NCBI RefSeq assembly: GCF_027744825.2
Contig: NC_071334.1
Span: 60,517,437-60,581,436, forward strand
Reading direction: 5' to 3'
Length of the DNA stretch: 64,000 nt
DNA from: Synchiropus splendidus
Taxonomy: Eukaryota; Chordata; Actinopteri; Syngnathiformes; Callionymidae
Below the pieces are notes generated by a model. That model did not search any database. It saw nothing but the letters and a program-made list of their open reading frames with translations, and was not told the DNA's origin. This document shows positions 43,181 through 54,067 of this stretch, one piece after another (positions within the stretch are counted from its first letter, which is position 1; each line of letters begins with the position of its first letter). The position numbers and the translations under genes are program-made.

Positions 43181-43330
43181 CGTTACGAAATGAAGACCGA
43201 CTGGGAGTGATATACAGTGCCCGAAGTTGACGATCGTCTCATACGGTCCAAATTCTCTCTTTCTCTGGGTGTCTCAATCTGACGCCGGCGTCTGCCGGAG
43301 AAGGGCGGGGTGGGCGGAGTCTGTAGTGGA
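43181..43330 (-). promoter_or_regulatory. hook3 promoter and 5' leader
   Basis: The sequence upstream of the hook3 start contains a CpG-containing segment and adjacent GC boxes (gggcggggtgggcgg near 43303-43317), matching Sp1-type sites of TATA-less promoters. The transcription start was not determined. Confidence 0.5.
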
Positions 43331-43870
43331 TTTAAAGAAAAACTCACATCTTGATGCATATCAAACGCTCACACCGGGCTCTTCACTTTTGTTTGTGTTT
43401 ACGTTTCAATGCGAGCGTATTGTGCGTAAAGTCACTCACGTATAAACAGCAGTGTGTGTCTAATGTTTATTGTATTCATCGGAGAAATCCGGCGCGTGCG
43501 CAATATTGTGGGCTTTCTCGTTTACTTATTGATATTTACTGATGCATGCAAATGAGGTTGGATGTTTACATTCCGAGGCAACTTGTGAGGCCGGATTCCT
43601 TTGGACCGCATGGTGTCAAGCCCTACCTTTCTCGCGGACTTTCCTGAACGTCTGCAAGCGTTCGATTCCAACTAAATATGAAATATGTTCATTGATTATT
43701 TCCATTTTCATACTGTATTCGAACATGCATTTCATGTCACCAGTTTGTTCTCTCGCACTGTTAGTGTGTCTTTTAGAAAGACGTGTGTCAGCAGGCAAAA
43801 AATAGAAAAATAAGGGTGTATGTTTATGCAATAACAAGATAGGCAATAAAATGGGTTAATACAGCATACA

Positions 43871-43919
43871 GCACTGACCATGGCAATAAATTTGATTCGG
43901 ATTCTAATTCTGATTCTGG
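43871..43919 (+). mobile_element. LINE 3' tail (L2/CR1-like), copy B
   Basis: gcactgaccatggcaataaa followed by degenerate ATTCTG units matches the extreme 3' end of the element at 9187-9453. Only about 50 bases remain. Confidence 0.6.
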
Positions 43920-44089
43920 TTGAGATCGGACATTATATTAATCAATTTAACAGGATTCTTTTTTAAAACACAATATATTATGACCACCAATCATTTTAGT
44001 TTTATAGTTTTATAACGATAAATCATAAAAGCATACGTTTTTTTTTTTTTTTTGTTTGTTTTTTTTTTAGTGGTCAGAGAGAATGCAGC

Positions 44090-45270
44090 CATGAGGGGAC
44101 GCAAGCCAGTTTCTTCTCACGCGTGTCTCAAGCCCAGATAAATGCAGAGGGTTGCGACATGAAGGCCATCCGACATAAAAACTTGCCACACTAAAAGATG
44201 CAGATCAGACAAATGTATCCCATACCGGATCGATCGAGGCCTGGGTCAACTACGACCACCAACAGTGCTGGTAACCAGCAGGGTGCTGATGGAAATTGGA
44301 CTACTGTAGGTCATAGACAGAGAAGGAGAGGGGGGAGGCGTGCCAATAGAGAGAGGGAGAACAATGACAGGGAATGCTGAGAGTTGCCAGACATGATGCA
44401 GAGGAGGAAGGTGGATATTCTATGTGTTCAGGAGGAGCAAGGCTAGACGCTTAGGAGCAGGTGTGTCTAACATGGTGTAGATGGCAAGAGGAATGGAGTG
44501 AGAGTCATCCTGAAGGAGAAGTTTGTCAGGAATGTTCTAATAGTGAGAAGAGTACAAGTCAGAGTGATCAGTCTCAAGTTAGAAATTGAAGGGGCCATCT
44601 TCAATGTAGTTAGTGCTTATGTGTGGTGATGAGGAAGTGATGGGAAAGTTTGGTGTTCAGGATAGGAACACTGAAGGTCAGATGGTTGTAGACTTTGCAA
44701 AAAGGATGGAAATGGTTGTGGTCAAGACTTTCTTCCAGAAGAGAGAGGAGCATAGGGTGACTAGCAGAAGTGGAGGTAGGAGCACACAGGTGGATTGCAT
44801 CTTGTGTAGAGGATGTCACTTGAAGGACATGAGTGATTGTAAAGTAGTAGTGGGTGAGAGTGTGGCCAGACAACATAGGATGGTGGTGCTCAGGATGACC
44901 ATGGTGGTGAGGAAGGTGAAGAGGGCAAAGGCAGAGAAGAAGACAAAGTTGTGGAAGCTGAAAGAGGAAGAGTCTTGTGTTGCCTTCTGTTGTATATACT
45001 GAAGGATTGAAGCAGGCTTTGGGTGGCCAAGAAGGACTTCCAGATGACTGGACAACTATGGCTGAGGTGATCAGGGAGACAGGTAGAAGAGTTCTTGGTG
45101 TGTCATCTGGAAGAAAGGTGGATAAGGAGACTTGGTGATGGAAGGAAGAAGTGCAGGAGTGTATACAACGGAAGGGGTTAGCAAAGAAAAAGTGGACTTG
45201 CATGCAAGGTTGGACAGTAAGGAGGGTGAGAGGGATTTGTACAGGACTGCAAGGCAGAGAGAGAGATTTT
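44090..45270 (+). mobile_element. Decayed RTE-type LINE, 5' and endonuclease region
   Basis: Plus-strand frames carry broken pieces typical of the apurinic endonuclease region of RTE-clade LINEs: RKVDILCVQEE, KLEIEGAIFNVVSAYV, GDEEVMGKFGVQDRN, EGQMVVDFAKRMEMVVV, QKREEHRVTSRSGGRSTQVD and VVVGESVARQHRMVV. Frameshifts, stops and an internal deletion separate them, and the reverse transcriptase domain is absent. The long minus-strand ORF at 44610-45203 is a shadow. The element sits between the hook3 and brd3 promoters. Confidence 0.8.
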
Positions 45271-47458
45271 TTCCCAATTCACTCAGTATATAATGTTGGA
45301 CTTTAGAACCTTACCATTCACTGTACACAACACTGTTGTTTAAGTCTCAATAGAGGAACTCTTGATTAATTTTAATCCAAATAATATAACATTTCTCTCC
45401 TGATTATTCAATGAAAATCTAAAGGAGTTTAAGTTGATTTGTTTGATTTGAATATTTACCCAAATCTCCGTTAAAATTGATAGAATAAATCCGTAATATT
45501 AATGCATAAAAAGTCATGTCATTGAGGGAATAATAAAAGCAATCCAATGTCATCTAATCTAGTTTTTTCCTATTTGTCTCTGTTGTGCATGACATGCGCA
45601 CTCCAGCTCAGCAGATGGCACTACACGCACGCAGGACACTACCACAGTCAAACGGCAGAAGAAAATACGTGTTGTTGTGACGGGGACCAGACGAAAACTT
45701 AATTGTTTTTAGCTAGTTTTCATCATTGTTTTTAAGTAATATGACATCTGTTCGACACTGATTCCCTTGTTTTTTTTAGCTGGACTCGAAAAGTTCCGCT
45801 TTATAATTCCATAAACGACATTAGTTAACTTTTTGGGATCCGCAGTACATGTGCCACAGTCTGCCACTTACCAAGGTAGAGTACTTCACAGTCCCCGTAC
45901 GAATATAATAAATTATTCTCAAATATAATACTATTGGATTAGTCACTCGTTTCACACTTTGCAGCTCGTTTCTTGTGCATCATTTGCCGTCGTGCCATTT
46001 TAGTAACATGAAGTAATATGTACAGCTGCTTCAAAATAATGTGTAAATAATGTATTAATGTCTAACGATTGAAATGAGCTCTGTGAACTAAAACTTACTG
46101 CGGAGCTGAGTTAATGATGTTACATCTGAAGATGATGTGACAGGTGCACAACGATCAGTCATATCTGGAAAGAACAGAACCTGTCATGTTCAAAAAACAA
46201 CCCTGTTCTAACTGTTGAGTATGTGCCACACGAAAGTGCTATCTGAATTGAAATTAAGGAATATTATTAGTCATTACATTTTGTAATTATTTTAAAGCGT
46301 GACCTGAAGAATGATATAGGTTATAGATTTTAGTTTGATTTAACTAAAATATGAGCCTAGCCTCATGACTTGAAGCTGAGGCAATGTTCTGCATGTTTGC
46401 AGGGATACTGTCCTTAGGACGTTTGGAAATGATGGACATCATTGTATTGCTTTCACGATACATAATAATCGCATTATATTACATGTCATTTAGCATCCTC
46501 ATGCATAGATACTCACAATAAGTTCATCTAGCCGTGAGGCTTCACATGCACACAAGAGCCAAATGTTCCGCTATAAAAAATCATGCTCCAAGTGACATAG
46601 ACCTGCTGCTTTGTTATTAAGGCATACTCTCTGAGTCGAAGGGAAGTTAAAATGGAATGTGTATTGACCAATTTGCAGAAAGTCCATTGACTTTTTTGCC
46701 GACCATTAGTCGGTGGAGACTAATGGTTAAAGCTACTTGGATTTGAACGACCTTGGTTGATGGACAGTGTTCGTCCTGACCTGTTGGTGATGGGATAAGG
46801 AAGTACGAGACCAGTTGGCTGTAGAGTAGCTACAAAGCTCTGACCGGCCAGGAGGCAGTTGCAACACTATGGATATAAGTGGATTGCTGTGTGAATTAGA
46901 ATCTTGTCTGCTTCCAGATTTTGTGTGTTTTTTTGCAAAGACAAACTGTTGTGTTGGCTTGACCGCCTGGGCACTTGACAGATAAAACTCAATTGCATGT
47001 TGCCTAAGTAACACAATTCCTTGTTGCTTTCTCCGACCAGAACCTTTATTGGTCGTTCACAACAAATAGAAAATTAAATATCAATTTCCATGTAGCTATC
47101 TTGTGTCCCTATAATCTTTCTGCACACAAATATGTCTTAAGATACAGGTCATTTTATTCAATGGTGACTCGAACATCCATATAGCAAATATTTAAGGCTT
47201 TAATTTCCTTTTTTTATTGACCGTCCCCGTTGAGACACCAGCAGCTGCCACTGCACACTAGCGTCTTCGTGGTCTTCACCAAGTGAGAACATTAAATCTT
47301 GATCACTGGTTTTACTGAAAGCATTGTCAGAGGAGCTAATGGTAGAGGTATGGTAAAAATGCTGCCAGCCAAAACGGCACTGGGAAATAATCGCCGTTTT
47401 ACCTCATAATAGAATGAAAAGCTCATGAATATATATTAATATTGTCTTTCACTCTCAG

Positions 47459-47584
47459 GTCCTTCAGTGAGATTTGAAACGAGCGATGTTCCATGGGAGC
47501 TGTCGATACTGTCGGCCTGCAGACTGAGACCTCAGGCGTTACAGGAAATAACAAAATCCAGCAGAAGCACAGCATTTATACATC
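47459..47584 (+). other. brd3 5' untranslated part of first coding exon
   Basis: A good acceptor (gtctttcactctcag) ends at 47458. The segment from there to the ATG has an in-frame stop (taa at 47549-47551), so it is leader and a separate upstream first exon is implied. Confidence 0.5.
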
Positions 47585-50500
47585 ATGGACGAGTCCACTC
47601 ATAAGACTGTTGTCCCAGTGAAGGCAGAACCAGATGCCCCTCAGTATCAGAATCCTCCGCCGCCTGAAGTAAGCAATCCTAACAAAGCAGGCAGGATGAC
47701 CAACCAGCTGCGGTTCATGGAGAATGTAGTGGTCAAATCCCTGTGGCGCCACCAGTTCGCCTGGCCGTTCCTCGTCCCTGTTGATGCCGTGAAGCTCAAC
47801 TTGCCAGTGAGTGCATCTCACATGCCACTTTCTCTCTCAACTTACTGGTGCCTAATATAAATTCAGTGGCTATTAAAACTTAACTATGCATGAAAACATT
47901 GACTTGGATGTGTAAATTGCTGCTTTTCTTTGTTATGCTGTGCTCATTATCATGGCATTTCAGTTATTTTCTAAGCAACTGCTTACATTCAAAACAAGGG
48001 TCTTAAACTTGCACCTTTCCTTTGGATGATATTTGGTCTCTGTATGTTCTTCGTGTTTAGCATTAGATACTTGCAGGTTATTGCATGACTATTCCCGAAA
48101 GACATACTTGCATCAGCAAGTTGCGAAACTTATTATTGTATTTGTATCCCAGCTGTTACTGTGCAAAGAGCAATTGTATCAGCTTATGAAATGTGTTTAT
48201 TTTACAAATATCTTGAACAGACTCATTTAGAATTCTAGATCAGTCATGTCATTCGCATAGCTCTGGCAAGACTCTCACTTGAATCTTTTTCTTTCTTTCA
48301 GCATCTTGTTCACAATTTTTTCTGGACATGCACCTTATGTATATTAAGCATCAAGGCATGATCTAAACCACTCTGTGCATTTTTACTCCTGTATTGCATC
48401 TTGTTGCAAATTATTATTTTGGGATGTTTTGAAAAAGGTACCAAATGCAATTTTAATTTGCTGTATTACTTACTCTTTAGGAGCGCTAATATGTTTGTCT
48501 TAGTATAGGCCCTGATGAACATCTCCAGAAACAATGTTGGATTACTGTTGTTTTGTGTATTATCTACATGAAACTACATTCGATTTGTTTCCATATTAAT
48601 GAACATGAACATATGAAGACACTCCTTCACTTACACTATGTGAATGTGTGTAGCATATTTTATGCTTGAGTGTGTAAGATAGTTTCCATAAATAAATAAG
48701 ATATTGTTTTTACAATGTTGAAGAGTTGTTTATAAAGAAGTCAGATGATTGTGGCAATGATAAATCAATTGCATTTAAACTGTTTGCAGACAGATGGAGC
48801 TACATGACTTCCGTTAATAATAAACTTGATGTAAAACCGAAAAGTTTTCAACAACAACAATAATAATAATAATAACAATAATAATAATATGATGATGATT
48901 TTGCAACAACATTCAGTGCACATATATGCCTTTCTGGTAATATCTGTTCCTTTAATCCACATTTTAGGATTACTACAAAATAATAACATCTCCAATGGAT
49001 CTGGGAACCATCAAACGGCGTTTGAAGAACAACTATTATTGGAGCGCAAGTGAATGTTTGCAAGACTTCAACACCATGTTCACCAACTGCTACATTTATA
49101 ATAAGGTGATTTTATTGCCGAATAAATGTGTGAAACTGGATTCTGTGAAACTGAATTCTTCTCCATCTTTCAGCCCACCGATGACATTGTGCTTATGGCC
49201 CTAGCCTTGGAGAAGGTTTTCTTATCAAAGGTTTCACAGATGCCACAGAGAGAAGTTGATGTTCTCCCGACAGTCTCAAGGGGGAAGGTCAAGAGGAGCA
49301 GCCACGAAGGTTCGTGTGAGAGGGAATGTATGTCTTTTTAAAGGGTGTGCCATACATTTAAGGAATTTCTTTCAGGGGACCAAGAAGAAAGCAATGCATC
49401 ACCAAAGCAGCCAGATAGTGACAGAAGTTCCTGCTCATCTTTGACTCTCCAACAATCACTAGCTGCTAAAAAGGCAAGTTGGCCACAATGACTGCGCCAC
49501 AATAGTGATCACTTGACCTGGGGAAGTTTTAAATGTCCCTCTGCTCTGTTCTGCTCAAAAAAAGAAAACAGTGAAGAGGAAAACCATTACCAGTCAGAGT
49601 CAAGGATTTCAGAGGAAGAGGAACTTGCAGATGAGCAGCCGGGCGGACAACTCATCTGAAGGTTGTCAAGGACAGAACACGCCGCTCAAGTTCTGCAGTG
49701 ACATCCTCACGGAAATGCTGTCAAGTAAATATGTTGCGTTTGCTTGGCCATTCTACAAGCCTGTTGATACTGAACTCCTGGAGCTTCACGACTACCATGA
49801 CATCATCAAGCACCCCATGGATCTCAGTACTGTTAAAGTATTTATACTATCTTTATATTGCCATGTGATTTGTTCTATTGAAACCATGCTTAGTTTTCAA
49901 ATGTTATTCTGCAGAAGAAAATGAGCAGAGGAGAGTACCAGGATTCCCAAGCATTTGCCACGGATGTCAGGTTGATTTTTTCTAACTGCTACAAATACAA
50001 CCCTCCAAGTCATGAGGTTGTTTCCATGGCCAAGAGGCTTCAGGTATGTTTTTGTGTGGCTCCACATTTCTTTGAGCGCAGCAGGTGATGGTATTCATTT
50101 TTTGCATGCAGGGGGTCTTTGAGAGAAAATTTGCAAAAGTTCCTGATGAGCTGGCAAGAGCTGTTTCTCCTAATGTAGGATGCAAGGACAGATCTGGCTC
50201 AGCTGAGCTGCAAGAGGTGCTGCAAACTTCTCTGTCCTAAAGTAGATTTGCCTTCATAAGATACACAACACAAGTTCTTTACAATTTTTAAATGGCATTT
50301 GTCCCATTTCTTTACAGGTGAAGTATCAAGGCCAGTTGAGCACAGACGCTTGTGCACACGGAAACAAAGAAAAGGATAGTTCAGCAAGCCTTAATGTTGT
50401 ACACAGTTCTGTCTCAAGGTATGCACCAAAGATGCATGGTCCACATGGTCCACCAAAGTACATTCTCAGCTTTAACCTTTTTTCACATATTTATTTTGTT

Positions 50501-51852
50501 GAATCTAACCTTACTATAGTCAGTGCTTTTGTTTTGCCACATTACCAATTGGGTTGATGTACAGATCATTGTTTGTATCTGATGCCCAAGTGACAGCTAC
50601 TCGAGTGCTCACATCAACCCAGTTAAACTGAAATTTCCACCTTTCATTAAACCACTTGCACCATTCAAAAACACGTGAGCATGACATTGTCTCATCCCTG
50701 TACACTTGCTGCAGCAATCGCATTGCTTCTGACGGTCTTTTCCCCAACTGTTTGTTGCTCCATGCTCAGTGCTTGCCAACCTGAGAAAGAGTATACCTAT
50801 ATAAAATCACGTGGAAAGAAGTTCAATAGCTGCAGAAAACTAAGGTTGAAGGGGAAGCCTCTTGGCGGATGAAACGCTTCCAATGGAAACCAGAGGTTAT
50901 AGTGTGTGTGCGCGCGCATTTGTGTCTCAAGTTCACCTACACAACATCACTTCTTAGTTATGGCTGAAAGGTTATTGGACTGTCAGACGCATGAGTCATG
51001 ATGCTTGCAGCCAAAACTTCTAGTTATCATAGTGTCATGGAGCTTGACAGCATCTTTTTTTACCCTTTGAAACCACATTACCTGTTTTATTTTAATCACA
51101 TCAACATGACAGTTAACAGTAAGGGTCCAAGCGCTACTGAACAGTGAGGCAAGGGTAACTCAAATGTCCCACAAACCATTGTCTATTTTCCGCATGAGAA
51201 AGGTCATTTCCTGCAGCGCAGCCATATTTATTTATTCCAGCTGTCATGCAAAATGTGAAGGCTCTTTCCTGCGGGCCACTTTTGAGTGAATGGATGCTTT
51301 TGACAGGGAGGTTTTGTGCTCAACCATTGGGATCAGTAGATTATAGTCGGTTCTCATCTCACAGATTCGACTAATCTGACTACTGTTTCAGACATTCCTG
51401 GAAAGAAAGCAAGGACTGCGAAACAGATGACGAGTCACTGCAGATGACTTACGAAGAGAAGCATTTGCTGAGCCTCGAAATCAACCGTCTTCCAAGCCTG
51501 GAACTGGGCCGCGTGGTGGAGATCATTCAGAAACGAGAGCCAACAATGCGAAGCAGTGACCCGGAGGAGTTTGAGATCGACTTTGAGGTCCTGAAGCCTT
51601 CAACACTACGTGAGCTGGAGTGCTACGTCAGGGCTTGTTTGAACAAAAGATTGCAGAAGTATCAAAGTACGTACGAGCATATTCATGGGCCTGTCATTTA
51701 GATTGGTACATCTAGCTTTCTTTTTAATAGTGTCTATCTGTTTATTCCCAGAAAAAAACAGTGGATCCCCCAGCAGCAGCGGCACTAGCACTTCCTCAGA
51801 GTCAAACTTCGGCAGCTCAGATGATCACAGCCCTGAAAACTGTGACTTGTGA
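47585..51852 (+). CDS. brd3: BET bromodomain protein, brd3-like, complete and short (10 coding exons)
   Basis: BET proteins bind acetylated histones and recruit transcription regulators. Exons: 47585-47806, 48968-49105, 49174-49309, 49376-49473, 49565-49837, 49915-50043, 50112-50216, 50318-50418, 51392-51666, 51752-51852; 525 residues, all in frame. Bromodomain 1 has WPF at 60-62 and the acetyl-lysine-binding Asn119 in NCYIYN. Bromodomain 2 has WPF at 259-261, Asn318 in NCYKYN and His322. A basic KTVKRK patch follows residue 198. The ET domain spans about 419-491 ([39 protein letters not shown]), then a Ser-rich tail. [10 protein letters not shown] before bromodomain 1 and the adjacent vav2 favour brd3 over brdt. 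Human BRD3 is 726 residues; here the bromodomain 2-ET linker is short, with no recognisable motif B. The intron after 49473 has a GC donor (aag|gcaagt). The donor after 50216 (gtgctg) is weak, so that join is less sure. Confidence 0.88.
48851..48890. repeat. (AAT)n/(AAC)n microsatellite in brd3 intron 1
   Basis: Imperfect AAC then AAT trinucleotides, ending near gatgatgat, about 80 bases before the second coding exon of brd3. Confidence 0.9.
50520..50770 (-). pseudogene. Mariner-type transposase N-terminal remnant in brd3 intron 8
   Basis: The minus strand reads [20 protein letters not shown] followed by [14 protein letters not shown], which matches the helix-turn-helix (Mos1/SETMAR-type) start of mariner transposases. 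After that the frame (to 50520) no longer resembles the family, and the catalytic domain is absent. This is a dead fragment inserted in the 973-bp intron between brd3 coding exons 8 and 9. Confidence 0.6.
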
Positions 51853-52023
51853 CCAACCTTCACTAAGGCAGTTATACTTCTATAGATCTAGAAATGTTTG
51901 AGTATGACTGCATAACTGTTGTTTTGTGCCTTGTTTCACCTGAGAGTCTTGTCACTTCACCCTATTGTGAGAGGCTTTTCCAGGGAAACGACCTACAAAA
52001 GGAAAACACTGAACATTTCTGGC

Positions 52024-52029
52024 AATAAA
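52024..52029 (+). terminator. brd3 polyadenylation signal
   Basis: A canonical AATAAA lies 172 bases after the brd3 stop codon, in ggcaataaaaaagttctg, with GT/T-rich sequence shortly downstream (ctctgtacaacagcgttggc, ttttcattc). This gives a short 3' UTR. Confidence 0.7.
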
Positions 52030-52289
52030 AAAGTTCTGAAAAATCTCTGTACAACAGCGTTGGCTTTTCATTCAACACCAAAGATGAGTAATGTGTAGTG
52101 GGAAGCATTTATCAGATTGAACTAATTGTAAAATAAACCTCAGCCATAACGACTGCAGGTCACTAACAAACCGGCAGATGGCAGCAATAACTTATTGTGT
52201 AATACACAGGGTCTCCAGTTCCTGAATGTTTATGTATTATTTTGAGGGATTTCAACTCGTCATTTATTAGTTAATATAATGTAATGACA

Positions 52290-53426
52290 TACAGACCTGA
52301 TCAAAATCTTAAGACCGGTTGAAAAATAGCTAGAATTTACCTTTTGCAAATTTGGTCTTAATGAGGTTTTAAATATAGCTAAATGCAAAAGCAAGCAGGG
52401 GGAGTGTAACAAAAAAAAGTATAAAGTAAAGTAAAACAACAAGTGAACTGAAATTGGCTGTTTGTCACCTGATCTTTAGAGAACATCCCCAAATGTTCTC
52501 TGTAGGATTTAAATCAGGGGAACATGCGGGATGGTCCAAAAAGAGTGATGTTATTCTCCCTGAAGAAGTCCTTGGTCAACTGAACATTGTGTCCTGTTGA
52601 AAAAACAGCTGTTTCCACACAGACGAGGGCCCTCAGTCATGAGAGGATGCCCGCTGCAACAGCTGCACGCAACCAGCCACCGTTTGACGCCCCTCCACCA
52701 CCTGAAGCTCCAGTGTTCCACTGAATGAAAAAGCACCCCAGATCAGGACGGACCCCACTCCACTGTGCTGGGTAGAAACATCTCAGGTGGGGTCTCCTCA
52801 TGCCAGTAACGTTGGAAGCCATCTGGATCTGGATCATTTTTCCACCTTTCAATGTCCCATGTTTGATGCTCCCTGGCAAAGTGGTTATTGCGCCACAGTC
52901 GGCACCAGTAAGGGCCTTAATTTGGGTCGAGGACCATCCTGTCTTGATGGACAGCCGATCGGATCCTCCAGCTCAGCGCTGGTGTAATATTTTTTGCGTC
53001 TACCACTTGACTTTTTTGTTCCATAATGCTCAGGATCTTTCAAAAAAATTTGAATGACTGTCTTGCTGCGTCCAACCTCAGCAGCAATGGCACGCTGCGA
53101 GAGGCCTTGCTTATGCAGCTCGACGATCCGACCATGTATAAGAAGAAACAGCGTCTCAGCTTTAGCCATCAGGAGGACATGACCATGTGAATGCCTGACA
53201 GAAAATGAGAATTTTGAGCAGATTTTGGCTTTTAGAGCCTGTGGTCTTAAACTTTTGATCAGGTGATGAACAACCTAGTTTCAGTTGGTTTTTTTTTTTT
53301 ATTACAAGTTCCAAATGTTTTTTTTTTGTCTCACTGCCCCTCCCTGCTTTTGCATATTGTAGCTCTACTTAAAATGCATATCCTAGCAATTTTTCAACTG
53401 GTCTTAAGATTTTGATCAGATCTGTA
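52290..53426 (-). mobile_element. Tc1-like DNA transposon with near-intact inverted repeats, dead transposase
   Basis: The left end cagacctgatcaaaatctta (52292 on) and right end taagattttgatcagatctg (to 53424) form inverted repeats of about 36 bases with two mismatches, bounded by TA on each side as expected for Tc1/mariner insertion. On the minus strand, 52885-53169 encodes the transposase N-terminus (GRIVELHKQGLSQRAIAAEV, GRSKTVIQIFLKDPEHYGTK). Further pieces [26 protein letters not shown] and LMTEGPRLCGN follow in other frames, with an internal deletion and frameshifts. The catalytic DDE domain is therefore broken and the copy cannot move on its own, though its ends may still be usable substrates. 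Confidence 0.9.
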
Positions 53427-54040
53427 TCTATTGTCAATGGCGGTAATTGAAGGAAACAGACATAAAATGAAGACTACTACTAATAACTACTACCTATGGT
53501 ATCCACACTACCATTTGAAAACCACTTCACTAGAATTACGGCAGCAATTTTGAAGGTCTTTCTCGGGATTTCTTGGTATGTGGGTATTTCATTTGCTAAA
53601 CAAAGGCTAAAATCAAAGAAGCATTGCTTCTGGATGTACATAAATGACATGAGAATGACATGACAGAGATAACTAAAATTCAAATTTGCCTGTTAAATCC
53701 AAACTCAAATTGTCTCTCATGTCTACATACAGTTGCCCATGTACAATATTCAATGAGCAATGTATTCATGATCATTTCCACAATTAACCTTTGCCTCTTT
53801 GCTGTATAAATAAAGGGCTTTATTACTGAAATAAAGACCCCCTTGAGGCTGTCGTGCCTCAGAACGCGTTCACAGAAAACAGTGACATACCAATGAAAGC
53901 CTCAACAGCATACAAACTGCAGGGTCATTCATCATTTACGGCTTTTTCTCAGCTCACAGTGTGCATGTTTCAGCGGGACTGTGACCTGCATTCCCCGCCA
54001 ACAGGCAGTATGGAGCACACCACTCAGAGTCACCCTGCTG

Positions 54041-54067
54041 CCCCCCCCCCCCCCCCCCCCCCCCCCC
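54041..54067. repeat. Poly(C) tract, 27 bases
   Basis: An uninterrupted run of C on the plus strand (G on the minus strand). Such G runs can form quadruplexes and are prone to sequencing length errors. Proline runs read through it are artefacts. Confidence 0.95.

Larger units (their letters stand above)
43331..47458. other. Head-to-head intergenic gap between hook3 and brd3
   Basis: hook3 leaves to the left and brd3 to the right. The gap holds a LINE 3' tail, long T-runs (44039-44070) and an RTE-type LINE remnant. The region near 45590-45890, with scattered CpGs and a possible donor ccaag|gtagag, could be a non-coding first exon of brd3, but I cannot establish it. Confidence 0.5.

Noticed and set aside
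44610..45203. A 197-codon minus-strand ORF
   Set aside because: It is antisense to the RTE LINE endonuclease fragments on the plus strand and has a low-complexity His/Leu/Ser composition.
47585..51852. Calling the BET gene brdt
   Set aside because: The short length and lack of a tail suggested brdt at first, but the N-terminal [10 protein letters not shown] wording, bromodomain 1 similarity and adjacent vav2 fit brd3 better.
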